From an uncultured Acetatifactor sp. (GTDB lineage: Bacteria; Bacillota; Clostridia; Lachnospirales; Lachnospiraceae), in NCBI GenBank assembly GCA_910578215.1, contig CAJTPH010000003.1:1-64000 (forward strand): a stretch of 64,000 nt of DNA. The letters run 5' to 3'. The notes under the pieces are model-generated. The model was not told the origin of the DNA. It was given only the letters and a program-made list of their open reading frames with translations, and searched no databases. How positions within the stretch are numbered: position 1 is the stretch's first letter; the number at the start of each line of letters is the position of its first letter. Shown here piece after piece: positions 16,538 to 25,796 of the stretch. A program made the translations under genes and the position numbers.

Positions 16538-17953
16538 TTGGCGGGTAAGGCGAAAAAAAAGACTACAAGCAAGATAAAGAAATACCGAAAGCCTTTAAAT
16601 CTGAATATCGGCATGATTATTTTCAGTGTGATTTTCCTATATGTGGTGGTTTGTGTGATTATTTATTTTCAGACCAGCCATATTGTCCGTTACGAGGTGC
16701 AGGAGGGCTCTCTTTCCACTAATAATCTGTACCGGGGCGTGGTGCTCCGGGACGAGACCGTCATACGCACCTCCTCTACGGGCTATGTAAACTATTGTGC
16801 CAGGGAGGGAGAACGGGTTGCGAAAAACGACCTGGTCTATGTGGTGGACGAAACCGGGCGGCTCAGCCAGGAGCTTGAAGCCCTGAGCCAGGGCGAGAAC
16901 ACTCTGTCCAAAAAGAGCCTTGCGGAGTTTCGCAGCGAGATTGTGGCATTTACCCATGATTTTGACAGCTCCAACTATAACGCCGTATATGATTTTAAAT
17001 ATTCACTGAAAAACACGGTGCTGAAGCTTGCAAATGAAAACATGCTGAAAAGCATTGACAGCTTAAGCGCTTCCGGCATAAATGCCATCAACTATTCCTA
17101 CGCGCCAAAGACGGGGCTTGTAGCCTATTGGACGGACGGCTATGAAAACCTGCAGCCGCAGGATGTAACGATGGAAATATTTGACAACGAAAAGAAGGAT
17201 TATAAGAAAAAACAAAATATAAGCAATACGCTTCTGGAAGCGGGAGACCCCGTCTATAAGCTGTCCACCGACGAAAACTGGTCCATTGTCATACCGATTG
17301 ACGCGGAAAGGGGCGCAAAGCTTCAGGAGGAGGGGTATATAAAGGTCCGCTTTCTTAAGAACCAGTATGAGTCATGGGGGCAGGCAAAGCTTCTTGTCAA
17401 CGGGGACGGAAAATCATACCTGCAGCTTTCCTTTACCAATTCCATGATAACCTTTCTGTCGGACAGGTTCCTGGATGTGGAGCTGATCGTGGAGGACGAG
17501 ACAGGCTTAAAGATTCCGCTGTCCTCTATTGTGCAGAAGGAATTTTTTCTGATACCCGAGGAGTTTGTAATCCCCGGCGGAAACAACGGCGGAGACAGCA
17601 TTGTGAGGCAGTGTTATCTGGAAAACGGGACTATTTCCAGCGAGATCGTGGAGATAGAGGTATACAATTTTGACAACGAGACAAAAGAATATTATCTGGA
17701 CAGCTCCATGCTGAATCCGGGAGACATTCTGTATAAGCTGGACAGCCAGGAGACCTACACCGTCAGCAGGCGGGCTACCCTGGTTGGCGTTTACAATATG
17801 AACAAGGGCTATGCGGATTTTAAACAGATCAATATTCTGTACCAGAACGACGAATATGCCATTGTTAAACCAAATACCAAGTACGGATTGAGCGTGTACG
17901 ATTATATTGTCCTGAATGCGGAGTCGGTGAGAGATAACCAGCTGACCAATTAA
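16538..17953 (+). CDS. HlyD-like membrane-anchored protein
   Basis: A lysine-rich start is followed by one membrane span (about residues 24-44). The extracytoplasmic part begins with the biotinyl-lipoyl-like hairpin of HlyD/membrane-fusion proteins (GVVLRDETVIRTSSTGYV then GERVAKNDLVYVVDE). No transporter lies beside it; it sits directly before yggS and sepF, a neighbourhood seen in Lachnospiraceae, so a cell-envelope or division role is possible. The TTG at 16538 has GGAAGGCGG upstream. The length is 471 residues. Confidence 0.82.
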   Translation: MAGKAKKKTTSKIKKYRKPLNLNIGMIIFSVIFLYVVVCVIIYFQTSHIVRYEVQEGSLSTNNLYRGVVLRDETVIRTSSTGYVNYCAREGERVAKNDLVYVVDETGRLSQELEALSQGENTLSKKSLAEFRSEIVAFTHDFDSSNYNAVYDFKYSLKNTVLKLANENMLKSIDSLSASGINAINYSYAPKTGLVAYWTDGYENLQPQDVTMEIFDNEKKDYKKKQNISNTLLEAGDPVYKLSTDENWSIVIPIDAERGAKLQEEGYIKVRFLKNQYESWGQAKLLVNGDGKSYLQLSFTNSMITFLSDRFLDVELIVEDETGLKIPLSSIVQKEFFLIPEEFVIPGGNNGGDSIVRQCYLENGTISSEIVEIEVYNFDNETKEYYLDSSMLNPGDILYKLDSQETYTVSRRATLVGVYNMNKGYADFKQINILYQNDEYAIVKPNTKYGLSVYDYIVLNAESVRDNQLTN

Positions 17954-17989
17954 CAGATGTGAGAGGTGCGGGAAGTGTGTGAAGTAAAA

Positions 17990-18733
17990 ATGAAGAAAAG
18001 CTTTTCGATGAAGAAAGACTTTCCTGAGAACAAGGCTTTATTGAGCGAGAATTTACAGGCTGTAGAGCAGACAATAGAAAACGCCTGCGGCAGATCCGGG
18101 CGCAGGCGCGGGGACGTCACACTTATTGCGGTCAGCAAGACAAAGCCTCTTTCCATGCTGCGCGAAGCATATGATGCGGGAGCAAGAGATTTCGGGGAAA
18201 ATAAAGTACAGGAGCTCATGGAAAAGATGCCGGAAATGCCATCCGATATCCGCTGGCATATGATCGGTCATCTGCAGAGAAATAAAGTAAAATACATTGT
18301 GGGCAGGGTATACATGATCCACAGCGTTGATTCTCTAAGGCTTGCGGAGGAGATCAGCAGGGAGGCTCTGAAAAAAAACGTCACCGTCAGGATACTGCTG
18401 GAAGTGAACGTTGCCGGAGAGGACAGCAAATTCGGAGCTGCCGTCTCTGAAACCGCTGCCCTGGCGGAAAGCATAGCAAAGCTTCCTGCGGTTCATATCG
18501 AAGGGCTCATGACCATAGCGCCTTTTGCGGAGAATCCCGAAGACAATCGCGAATATTTTCAAAAATTACGGCAATTGTCTGTTGACATTGCCCGCCGAAA
18601 CATTGATAATGTTAGTATGGACGTCTTATCCATGGGAATGACTGGCGATTACTCCGTTGCTGTGGAGGAAGGCGCCACCTGTGTGAGAGTTGGAACCGGT
18701 ATTTTTGGCGGGCGGGAATATAAAGCGGAGTAA
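17990..18733 (+). CDS. yggS: YggS/PROSC-family PLP homeostasis protein
   Basis: This PLP-binding TIM-barrel protein (PLPHP) buffers pyridoxal phosphate and amino acid pools. It has AVSKTKPL, with the PLP lysine in the VSKTK strand, HMIGHLQRNKVKYI, and SMGMTGDYSVAVEEGATCVRVGTGIFG near the C-terminus. The ATG at 17990 is preferred, though a GTG at 17966 extends it by eight residues. The first about 15 residues (MKKSFSMKKDFPENK) are encoded by degenerate 18-bp repeat units. It precedes sepF, as in many Firmicutes. Confidence 0.93.
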   Translation: MKKSFSMKKDFPENKALLSENLQAVEQTIENACGRSGRRRGDVTLIAVSKTKPLSMLREAYDAGARDFGENKVQELMEKMPEMPSDIRWHMIGHLQRNKVKYIVGRVYMIHSVDSLRLAEEISREALKKNVTVRILLEVNVAGEDSKFGAAVSETAALAESIAKLPAVHIEGLMTIAPFAENPEDNREYFQKLRQLSVDIARRNIDNVSMDVLSMGMTGDYSVAVEEGATCVRVGTGIFGGREYKAE

Positions 18734-18736
18734 AAA

Positions 18737-18815
18737 TGAAGAAAAGATTTTCATGGAAGAAATACTTTCCATAGAAAATACGCAACGAAAAGAAAAGTAT
18801 TTTATGGAAGGAAGC
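18737..18815 (+). repeat. 18-bp repeat cluster between yggS and sepF
   Basis: Units ATGAAGAAAAGATTTTC, ATGGAAGAAATACTTTCC and ATAGAAAATACGC are followed by a degenerate AAGTATTTTATGGAAGGAAGC. The orientation is the same as the flanking genes. No open frame of note is present. Confidence 0.85.
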
Positions 18816-18846
18816 TTCGCATTATTTTGAAAGGCATGGTATAAAT

Positions 18847-19392
18847 ATGAGTGTAATGGACAAGTTTCTCAATTATATGAAATTGAACGGTGAAGATGAC
18901 GACGATGAATATTACGATGACGATTATCTTGACGATGAGGAGGAGATAGAGCCTGCTCCGGCGCCCAAAAGGCTGTCGGCGGCAAAGCAGTCAAAAGCGG
19001 CGGCGCTGGACGAGGATCTGGAGAGCCGTCCTGCGGTAAAAAGGCAGCCTCCTGCTTCGAGCAAGATCACGCCGATCAAGCAGCCGTCGGCCAGGCGGAT
19101 GCCAGGCGGAAACGGAATGGAGGTCTGCGTTATCAAGCCTACCTCCGTGGAGGACGCCAGGGAGATCACGGAAACGCTTCTCGCCAACCGCACGGTCGTG
19201 CTGAACCTTGAAGGGCTGGATGTGGATATTGCGCAGAGAATCATCGATTTCACCAGCGGCTCCTGCTTTGCCATTTCGGGAAACCTGCAGAAGATTTCAC
19301 ATTATATTTTTATCATAACCCCTCCAAGCGTTGACATATCGGGAGACTTTCAGGATATTTTCGGAGAATCCTTTGAGATGCCCCTACAGTAG
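18847..19392 (+). CDS. sepF: Cell division protein SepF
   Basis: SepF anchors FtsZ filaments to the membrane and bundles them. The N-terminal helix MSVMDKFLNYMKL is the membrane-binding amphipathic segment, followed by a very acidic linker (about residues 16-35) and the C-terminal SepF domain (about residues 92-180), which includes TSVEDAREITETLLANRTVVLNLEG (quoted in part: residues about 98-122) and DFTSGSCFAISG. The length is 181 residues. It is followed by a terminator. Confidence 0.95.
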   Translation: MSVMDKFLNYMKLNGEDDDDEYYDDDYLDDEEEIEPAPAPKRLSAAKQSKAAALDEDLESRPAVKRQPPASSKITPIKQPSARRMPGGNGMEVCVIKPTSVEDAREITETLLANRTVVLNLEGLDVDIAQRIIDFTSGSCFAISGNLQKISHYIFIITPPSVDISGDFQDIFGESFEMPLQ

Positions 19393-19417
19393 TCGGCTGC
19401 CGGAAATAAAAAATAAA

Positions 19418-19447
19418 AACTTCCCTTAAAATGCAGGGAAGTTTTTT
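19418..19447 (+). terminator. Rho-independent terminator after sepF
   Basis: AACTTCCC (19418-19425) and GGGAAGTT (19436-19443) form a perfect stem followed by TTTT. It separates sepF from aroB, whose start is 20 bp downstream. Confidence 0.85.
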
Positions 19448-19467
19448 CACAGAAAGGGAGAACGGCA

Positions 19468-20601
19468 ATGTCCCATAGATTACCTGTTTTAGTTGAAGCA
19501 TTCAATCAAAATTCCAAGGAGGCCCCGTGTCAATACGATATTGTATTCTCCAAGTCCTTTGGAGAGCTGCTGCAGGAGCTTGCTGCTTTGGGCGTCGAAT
19601 CCAGAAGGCTCTGCATCATAACCGACTCCAGGGTGAATGAGCTTTATGGGGAGGAGGTTTTAGGGCTTCTGCAGGGAAAATGCGCCAAGGCTGTAAAGTT
19701 TGTTTTTCCCTGCGGCGAGGAAAACAAAAATTTAGATACCGTAAGGGATATTTACAAATTTTTAATTCAGGAGGGCTTTGACCGCAGAGATATGCTGCTT
19801 GCATTGGGCGGCGGCGTAGTGGGAGATATCACGGGCTTTGCGGCGGCGACTTACCTGCGGGGAATCGATTTTGTACAGGCTCCAACCACGCTTCTGGCGC
19901 AGGCGGACAGCAGTATAGGCGGAAAGACAGGCGTGGATTTTGAGGGCTATAAAAACATGGTGGGCGCGTTTAAAATGCCCCGGCTGGTATATATGAATCT
20001 TTCCGTTCTGCAGACGCTGGACGAAAGGCAGTATTTTTCGGGCTTTGCCGAGATTATGAAGCACGGGCTGATAAAGGATGCTGCGTTCTATGAATGGCTG
20101 ATCGGGAATATATATGAAATCTGTGACAGAGACCTGAATACACTGCAGGAAATGCTTGTAAAAAGCTGTACCGTGAAAAAGCTTGTGGTTGAAAAAGATC
20201 CCACGGAGCAGGGTGAACGGGCGCTTCTGAACTTCGGGCATACCGTGGGCCACGCCATAGAAAAGGCGAAGAACTTTGAATTGTTCCATGGCGAGTGTGT
20301 GGCGCTGGGTGCGGTCGCCGCCGCCTTTATCTCCTGGAAGCGCGACCTGCTTTCCATGGAGGAATATTATGAAATCCGGGATATGTTCGTACCCTTTAAC
20401 CTTCCTATCTCCGTGGACGGCATCGATCCGGAGGAAATTCTCAGGCTGACCAGGTCAGACAAAAAGATGGAGTCCGGAAAAATAAAGTTTGTGCTGCTTA
20501 AAAGCATCGGCAGGGCGGTACTGGACAAGACCGTTACGGACGAGGAGATACTTGCCGCAATTAACGAGATTTATTACAGGGAAGATGATGAGAATGCGTA
20601 A
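19468..20601 (+). CDS. aroB: 3-dehydroquinate synthase
   Basis: AroB makes 3-dehydroquinate from DAHP, the second step of the shikimate pathway. NAD-binding ALGGGVVGDITGFAA, PTTLLAQADSSIGGKTGVD, the MKHGLIKD region and the metal/active-site FGHTVGHAIE are all present. The length of 377 residues is normal. AAAGGGAG precedes the ATG. It overlaps lspA by 14 bp. Confidence 0.96.
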   Translation: MSHRLPVLVEAFNQNSKEAPCQYDIVFSKSFGELLQELAALGVESRRLCIITDSRVNELYGEEVLGLLQGKCAKAVKFVFPCGEENKNLDTVRDIYKFLIQEGFDRRDMLLALGGGVVGDITGFAAATYLRGIDFVQAPTTLLAQADSSIGGKTGVDFEGYKNMVGAFKMPRLVYMNLSVLQTLDERQYFSGFAEIMKHGLIKDAAFYEWLIGNIYEICDRDLNTLQEMLVKSCTVKKLVVEKDPTEQGERALLNFGHTVGHAIEKAKNFELFHGECVALGAVAAAFISWKRDLLSMEEYYEIRDMFVPFNLPISVDGIDPEEILRLTRSDKKMESGKIKFVLLKSIGRAVLDKTVTDEEILAAINEIYYREDDENA

Positions 20602-21118
20602 AAAGAGAGTTATGCTGATTGCAGATGCGGTTATTATGCTTATATTGCTTGCCCTTGACCAGCTTGCAAAGCATCTTGCAATCGTTCACTTAAAGAACAG
20701 CCCCGCAATTTCGCTGATAGACGGGGTGCTGGAGCTGAAATATCTGGAGAACAGGGGATCTGCGTTTGGCATTCTGCAGAACCAGAAGTTTTTTATCCTC
20801 TTTGTGGGTGTTGTTTTTATGGCGGTGATTCTGTTCTTTCTGTTAAAGCTGCCGTCCGATAAAAAGTTCCGAATTGTGCACATATTATTGTCTGCGGTTA
20901 TCGCAGGGGGCTTGGGCAACATGATAGACAGATTCCGCTTTGACTTTGTGGTGGATTTTATTTCGTTTGTACTGATAAATTTCCCTATTTTTAATGTGGC
21001 CGACTGTTATATTGTGGTTTCCACCATCGGACTGTTTATCCTGTTTATGTTTGTTTACAAGGAAAAGGACCTGGAATTTCTGAGCTTTAAGCAAAAACAT
21101 TACCGTGAGATGAAATAG
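20588..21118 (+). CDS. lspA: Lipoprotein signal peptidase (signal peptidase II)
   Basis: LspA cleaves diacylglyceryl prolipoproteins at the lipobox cysteine. It has four membrane spans and the catalytic aspartates in GNMIDRF and FNVADCYI, plus the ENRGSAFGIL motif. The start is one of the ATGs at 20585, 20588 or 20594; AGGGAAG just upstream favours 20588 or 20594. The reading frame is open much further upstream but that region is aroB coding sequence. Confidence 0.95.
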   Translation: MRMRKKRVMLIADAVIMLILLALDQLAKHLAIVHLKNSPAISLIDGVLELKYLENRGSAFGILQNQKFFILFVGVVFMAVILFFLLKLPSDKKFRIVHILLSAVIAGGLGNMIDRFRFDFVVDFISFVLINFPIFNVADCYIVVSTIGLFILFMFVYKEKDLEFLSFKQKHYREMK

Positions 21119-21120
21119 AA

Positions 21121-21232
21121 GGATGAAAATGAAGAAGAATTTTTTATTGAAAATTGAAAGATGAAATAATTTTCACAGAAAATGGAAGAAAGGCTTTCCA
21201 TGGAAGAAAGGCTTTCCATCGAAAGATGAAAT
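21121..21232 (+). repeat. 18-bp repeat cluster between lspA and rluD
   Basis: ATGGAAGAAAGGCTTTCC occurs twice in perfect tandem (about 21183-21218), followed by a diverged ATCGAAAG unit. More degenerate AATGAAGAAGAATTTTTT and AAAATGGAAG pieces lie upstream. The orientation matches the flanking genes. Confidence 0.9.
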
Positions 21233-21246
21233 AGAAATAAGAATGT

Positions 21247-22290
21247 ATGGAGAAACTATTGCCAATGGATATGTTTCGCTTTGAAATAACTGAAGAACTG
21301 GAAGACGAGAGAATCGATAAGTGTCTGTCTGCGCTTATCGATTCTTTGTCGCGCTCCTATATCCAGAGAATGATAAAGGAGAACGGCGTTGCCGTAAACG
21401 GTACAGCCGTAAAGGGAAGCTACAGGGTCAAGGCGGAGGATGTGGTGACGTTTGAGCTTCCTCCGGCGCAGGAGCCCGACATTGAACCTGAGAATATCCC
21501 CCTTGATATCCTGTATGAGGACAAGGACGTGATTGTCGTAAACAAACCAAAGGGGATGGTGGTGCACCCTGCGGCAGGCCATTACAGCGGCACACTGGTC
21601 AATGCCCTGATGTATCACTGCGGCAGCGAGCTTTCGGGGATCAACGGCGTTCTGCGGCCGGGCATCGTACATCGGATCGACAGGGATACCACAGGCTCCA
21701 TCATTGCCTGCAAAAACGATACGGCACACAGCAGCATTGCGGCGCAGCTGAAGGAGCATTCCATCACAAGACGTTATTCCGCCATCTGCCACGGCGTTTT
21801 GAAGGAGGATGAGGGCACCGTGGACAAGCCCATAGGCAGACATCCCACGGAGCGAAAAAAAATGGCGGTAAATGAACGCAACGGCAAGCGCGCGGTCACG
21901 CACTACCGTGTCCTGGAGAGATTTCATGATTTCACCTATATAGAATGTGTTTTGGAAACCGGACGCACACACCAGATCAGAGTCCATATGGCAGCCATCG
22001 GGCATCCTCTTTTGGGAGACGAGGTCTATGCCGGTCCCGCAGCAAAAGCTCAGTGCGCCCGCATCCGGCAGCTTTTGCAGAGAAGGTATTCCACAGTGCC
22101 CGGGCTGAGGCCGGGTTCTCAGGGTTTGTCAGGAGCCGCTTCCCAGGAATCGGCCTGCCCGGAGAGTCTTCTTCAGGGGCAGACCCTCCATGCCAGAATC
22201 TTGGGTTTTCTTCATCCTTCCACCGGGGAGTATGTGGAGGCGGAAGCCCCGTTGCCGGAATATTTTAAACAATTACTTGAAATTTTATGA
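21247..22290 (+). CDS. rluD: RluA-family 23S rRNA pseudouridine synthase (RluD-like)
   Basis: An N-terminal S4 domain (DERIDKCLSALIDSLSRSYI) is followed by the pseudouridine synthase domain with the catalytic Asp in HRIDRDTTG and the VVNKPKGMVVHPAAGH motif. At 347 residues it is slightly long: about 45 residues between GDEVYAGPAAKAQ and the normal LHARILGFLHP motif are extra and rich in R/S/Q. The ATG at 21247 lacks an obvious ribosome-binding site; ATGs at 21265 or 21271 are alternatives. Confidence 0.92.
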   Translation: MEKLLPMDMFRFEITEELEDERIDKCLSALIDSLSRSYIQRMIKENGVAVNGTAVKGSYRVKAEDVVTFELPPAQEPDIEPENIPLDILYEDKDVIVVNKPKGMVVHPAAGHYSGTLVNALMYHCGSELSGINGVLRPGIVHRIDRDTTGSIIACKNDTAHSSIAAQLKEHSITRRYSAICHGVLKEDEGTVDKPIGRHPTERKKMAVNERNGKRAVTHYRVLERFHDFTYIECVLETGRTHQIRVHMAAIGHPLLGDEVYAGPAAKAQCARIRQLLQRRYSTVPGLRPGSQGLSGAASQESACPESLLQGQTLHARILGFLHPSTGEYVEAEAPLPEYFKQLLEIL

Positions 22291-22295
22291 ATCTA

Positions 22296-22324
22296 TTGTC
22301 TAATTTTTGATTTTGTAGTAAAAT
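22296..22324 (+). promoter_or_regulatory. Putative promoter for the cytidylate kinase-like gene
   Basis: TTGTCT (22296-22301) and TAAAAT (22319-22324) are 17 bp apart, in the short gap between rluD and the next gene. Confidence 0.5.
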
Positions 22325-22360
22325 GGTATCATAAAAGCTTAAAGAAATGGGGGTTTGATT

Positions 22361-22987
22361 ATGAATACAGTTATTACGATTGGCAGACAGTTTGGTTCGG
22401 CAGGCCGGGAAATCGGTGAAAAGCTGGCAGATTATTTCGGCATCAAGTGTTATGACAAGGAGCTTTTGACAAGGGCTGCAAAGGAGAGCGGGTTTTGCGA
22501 AGAAATGATTCAAAATCACGACGAAAGACCCACCAACTCTTTCCTTTACAATCTGGTCATGGATACCTATTCCTTCGGCTATAACGCATCCTCCTTTGTG
22601 GATATGCCTATCAGCCACAAGGTTTTTCTGGCACAGTTTGACACCATCAAAAAGATTGCGGAGGAGGGTCCCTGCGTCATAGTTGGGCGCTGCGCGGATT
22701 ATGCTCTCTCCGATTATGACAATGTGCTGAAGCTTTTCGTTTACGCAGACGAGAAGACAAAGGTAAAGCGCATTATGGAGCGCTACAGTCTGACGGAATC
22801 AAAGGCAAAGGACATGATTATCAAGAAGGATAAGCAGCGCCAGAGCTACTACAATTATTATTCCTCCAAAAAGTGGGGACGCGCGGACAGCTATGACCTG
22901 TGCGTCAACAGCAGCATTCTGGGCGTGGACGGAACGGTGAAGCTGATCACCCAATATGTGGAGGATTTTGAGAAGAAGGAAGCCTGA
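22361..22987 (+). CDS. Cytidylate kinase-like family protein
   Basis: This is a P-loop nucleotide kinase-like protein (PF13189 type) starting MNTVITIGRQFGSAGREIGE, with the nucleotide loop GRQFGSAGREIG, a YDKELLTRAA helix and GRCADYAL. Paralogues of this type are common in Clostridia, and their substrate is not firmly established. The ATG at 22361 has AAATGGGGG upstream. The length is about 208 residues. Confidence 0.9.
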   Translation: MNTVITIGRQFGSAGREIGEKLADYFGIKCYDKELLTRAAKESGFCEEMIQNHDERPTNSFLYNLVMDTYSFGYNASSFVDMPISHKVFLAQFDTIKKIAEEGPCVIVGRCADYALSDYDNVLKLFVYADEKTKVKRIMERYSLTESKAKDMIIKKDKQRQSYYNYYSSKKWGRADSYDLCVNSSILGVDGTVKLITQYVEDFEKKEA

Positions 22988-23035
22988 CAGAGGCTTTGCC
23001 TCACGGGAAATCTGGCCGAAAAGGAAAATGAAAAG

Positions 23036-24547
23036 ATGAAAAGCAACAAAAAAATTTCATTGGAAGCAATATTTTTCGCATTGTATATGATCGGATTTCT
23101 CGTGATGGCAGTGACCCTGTTGATCTATCAGCCGCATGTGGACACCATTTCCGACGTGCCCGTCAGCCCTCCGGACGAGTATTTCCGTATGCTGATTCCC
23201 AAATATATATGCGAGCACGGAAAGCTCCCCACCGGGCTGGAGGAGGAGGTGCGGATTACCGGATGCGGCTTTTCATATGGGCTGTACAATACGCTGCCTT
23301 ATATCATCCAGGGCTGGGTAATGCGCTTTGTGAGTCTATTTACGGATTCGGAGCTTGCGCTTCTGTACGCGGCGCGTTCCGTCAATGTGGTGTTTGGATG
23401 CTGTATGGCGGTTTTTGTGTACCTGCTGGGGAAAAGGCTTTTTGCGGACAGCCGTTTCCGGTGGCTGTTCTGTGTGGCTGTCATGTATCTGCCTGAAAAT
23501 CTTTTCGTGCATTCGTATGTCAACACGGATTCCTGTTGTTTACTTGCTTCGGCGATGATTCTCTATGCGCTTGTATGGGGCTATCAGGAAGGCTTTAACG
23601 TCAAAAACTGCGTGTGTCTGGCCGTCGGGATCGTTCTGTGCGCACTTTCCTATTACAATGCATACGGCTATATTCTGTGCAGTATTTTTCTTTTTGCCGC
23701 TTATTATTTTGTCAAAGAGGATGGAAAAACTGCTTTCCATCAAAAAAAGGCCCTTCCTGAAAGAAAGATTTCCCTTGGAGGGTGGCGGCTGGATTGGAAG
23801 AATATGTTCGCCTATGGGGGGCTTATCAGCCTCCTTGTCATCATCGGTGCAGGCTGGTGGTATGTGCGGGCTTATTTTGTGCTGGACGGCGACATTCTCG
23901 GTCTAAGGACCAAGGAGGAGCTTGCTCTTTTGTATGCGTTTGATTCCACCAGTCCGTTAAACACCTATGCGGCAAGGGGCGTCAGCATTTACCGGATGCT
24001 GGCGGACAATCATTTTTTCCAGTGTCTTTATGACAGCTTTATTGCGGCGTTCGGTTCGCTGTCCATCACGGGAGTATACTGGACATATCTGTCCTACAAG
24101 CTGTTTTTCGGCGCGGGAATTCTGGGCGGATTGTGGAATCTTGGATGCTTTATCACAAAATCGAAAGGCAGGGGAACAGCTGCGGGTAAAACCCGTTCCC
24201 CGGAGGCTAACACCTGTTCCTGTAACGGAAAAAAGCTGTTCTTTCATTTGAACATGATTTTATGTATGCTGCTTCCCCTTGTCATCATGATTCGTTATGC
24301 CTATACCATGGATTATCAGCATCAGGGACGGTATATGCTTCCGGCACTGATTCCATTGATGTATTATACGGTCCGAGGCATTCAGCGCCTGGCAGAAATC
24401 GTATTATTCGGAAAAAAGCTTCCGGCATGGCTTGTCAACGCGGGCGTGGCTTTTGCGCTGTTTATCACGGCGGGAAGCGCCTTTTTCATGACCTTTGTGC
24501 AGGCGCTGCCTGTCTATCAGGAAATTGGCATGTGGCTGAGCTACTAA
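23036..24547 (+). CDS. Polytopic membrane protein, GT-C glycosyltransferase-like
   Basis: This 503-residue protein has about ten to eleven predicted membrane spans. An acidic PPDEYFRMLIPKYI motif after the first span resembles the first extracytoplasmic loop of GT-C/DUF2142-type lipid-linked sugar transferases. A MDYQHQGRYMLPALIPLMYY segment near the C-terminus is also typical of that class. The substrate is unknown and it has no glycan gene neighbours. A soluble loop (about residues 228-250, KTAFHQKKALPERK) may contain degenerate 18-bp repeat sequence. Confidence 0.7.
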   Translation: MKSNKKISLEAIFFALYMIGFLVMAVTLLIYQPHVDTISDVPVSPPDEYFRMLIPKYICEHGKLPTGLEEEVRITGCGFSYGLYNTLPYIIQGWVMRFVSLFTDSELALLYAARSVNVVFGCCMAVFVYLLGKRLFADSRFRWLFCVAVMYLPENLFVHSYVNTDSCCLLASAMILYALVWGYQEGFNVKNCVCLAVGIVLCALSYYNAYGYILCSIFLFAAYYFVKEDGKTAFHQKKALPERKISLGGWRLDWKNMFAYGGLISLLVIIGAGWWYVRAYFVLDGDILGLRTKEELALLYAFDSTSPLNTYAARGVSIYRMLADNHFFQCLYDSFIAAFGSLSITGVYWTYLSYKLFFGAGILGGLWNLGCFITKSKGRGTAAGKTRSPEANTCSCNGKKLFFHLNMILCMLLPLVIMIRYAYTMDYQHQGRYMLPALIPLMYYTVRGIQRLAEIVLFGKKLPAWLVNAGVAFALFITAGSAFFMTFVQALPVYQEIGMWLSY

Positions 24548-24689
24548 GACAAATTAGGGTTATCCCTTTATGACAGCCCCGCATGAAGCCCGGGAGGATG
24601 CATGCCGCAAAAATGGACTGCAAATGTCAGGAGTTAGTGCAAAAAACAGATTGCAGCAAAATAAGCGGCAAAAATTATCGATAAAAATA

Positions 24690-24719
24690 TTGACAATATT
24701 AGGCATCTCATGCTATCAT
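24690..24719 (+). promoter_or_regulatory. Promoter for the rplU-prp-rpmA operon
   Basis: A perfect TTGACA -35 (24690-24695) and TATCAT -10 (24714-24719) are spaced 18 bp. It is the only good promoter in the 300-bp gap before rplU. Confidence 0.75.
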
Positions 24720-24724
24720 ATTAC

Positions 24725-24848
24725 AGTATGCCGCATGGCTCGGTATAAGTGTCTTGATATAAAGACCACCAAAGCCAGCGAGTAAGATGAAAGAGGATTC
24801 TATGGATTCCTGAGAGTTCTTTGGATTCATGGATAGGAGGTGCCTAAT
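24725..24848 (+). ncRNA. Probable L21 leader (autoregulatory 5' UTR)
   Basis: The transcript from the promoter above has an about 120-nt leader before rplU. Firmicutes L21 operons commonly carry a structured ribosomal protein leader at this place. I see short complementary segments (for example GGATTC/GAATCC-like pairs near 24796-24832) but did not establish the consensus fold, so this rests mainly on position and length. Confidence 0.45.
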
Positions 24849-25154
24849 ATGTACGCAATTATTGCAACAGGCGGGAAGCAGTACAAGGTTTCTGAGGGTG
24901 ATGTTATCAAGGTTGAAAAGCTGGACGCAGAACCGGGAAACGCTGTAACTTTTGACCAGGTTATCGCAGTAAGTGACGGAGCCCTGAAGGTTGGCGCGGA
25001 TGTTGAGAAAGCAACCGTTTCCGCAACCGTAATGGAGCAGGGTAGAGGTAAGAAGGTTATTGTATACAAATACAAGAGAAAAACCGGATATCACAAAAAG
25101 AACGGTCACAGACAAGCATACACGCAGGTTAAAATTGACAAGATCAACGCGTAA
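24849..25154 (+). CDS. rplU: 50S ribosomal protein L21
   Basis: The 102-residue L21 starts MYAIIATGGKQYKV and ends with the KRKTGYHKKNGHRQ and YTQVKIDKI motif. GGATAGGAGG lies upstream of the ATG at 24849; a GTG nine bases earlier is inside the ribosome-binding region and is rejected. It heads the L21-Prp-L27 operon. Confidence 0.97.
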   Translation: MYAIIATGGKQYKVSEGDVIKVEKLDAEPGNAVTFDQVIAVSDGALKVGADVEKATVSATVMEQGRGKKVIVYKYKRKTGYHKKNGHRQAYTQVKIDKINA

Positions 25155-25159
25155 CCGTT

Positions 25160-25492
25160 ATGACGACCGTAGTTATTTTGAAAGATCGCGGCGGTTCCTG
25201 CAGGGGTTTTTACTGTATGGGACATGCAGAATATGCAAAGCCCGGAGAGCCTGATGTGTTGTGCGCCGCTATTTCGGCGCTTACCATCGGCACGATCAAT
25301 TCTCTTGAGGAGCTTGCTGGAGAGCGTCTGTCTGTCACGGCAAATGAAGAGACGGGCTTTATCAAATGTGATTTTGAAGATATTCTGCAGGAGAAGTCTT
25401 ATTTCCTGGTGGATTCCATGGTTTTTTCACTGGAAAACCTGAGCAGGGAATATGGCAGACGGTATTTACAAGTAAAATTCGAGGAGGTGTAA
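25160..25492 (+). CDS. prp: Ribosomal-processing cysteine protease Prp
   Basis: Prp removes the N-terminal extension of L27 in Firmicutes. The catalytic dyad is H22 (GHAEYAKPGEPDVLCAA) and C35. The length of 110 residues is typical. It sits between rplU and rpmA, 5 bp after rplU, the standard arrangement. The presence of a cleavable leader on the neighbouring L27 confirms the assignment. Confidence 0.95.
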   Translation: MTTVVILKDRGGSCRGFYCMGHAEYAKPGEPDVLCAAISALTIGTINSLEELAGERLSVTANEETGFIKCDFEDILQEKSYFLVDSMVFSLENLSREYGRRYLQVKFEEV

Positions 25493-25495
25493 ACC

Positions 25496-25780
25496 ATGTT
25501 AAATATGAACCTTCAATTTTTCGCTCATAAAAAGGGAGTCGGTTCTACCAAGAACGGCAGAGATTCCGAGTCCAAAAGATTAGGTGCGAAGAGAGCTGAC
25601 GGACAGTTTGTTAAGGCTGGAAATATTCTGTACAGACAGCGTGGGACAAAGATCCATCCCGGAGTCAACGTGGGCAGGGGCGGAGACGATACCCTGTTTG
25701 CGCTGGTGGACGGTGTGCTTCGTTTTGAGAGAAAGGGCAGAGACAGGAAGCAGGCTTCCGTATACCCGAAAGAGCAGTAA
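25496..25780 (+). CDS. rpmA: 50S ribosomal protein L27 with Prp-cleaved leader
   Basis: L27 reaches the peptidyl transferase centre with its N-terminus. The protein begins MLNMNLQFFAHKKGVGST, and Prp should cut after F9 to expose AHKKG. The rest (GRDSESKRLG, then IHPGVNVGRGGDDTLFALVDG) is canonical. GAGGAGGTG precedes the ATG. The length is 94 residues. A strong terminator follows. Confidence 0.97.
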   Translation: MLNMNLQFFAHKKGVGSTKNGRDSESKRLGAKRADGQFVKAGNILYRQRGTKIHPGVNVGRGGDDTLFALVDGVLRFERKGRDRKQASVYPKEQ

Positions 25781-25796
25781 TGTTTCATGAGTCAGA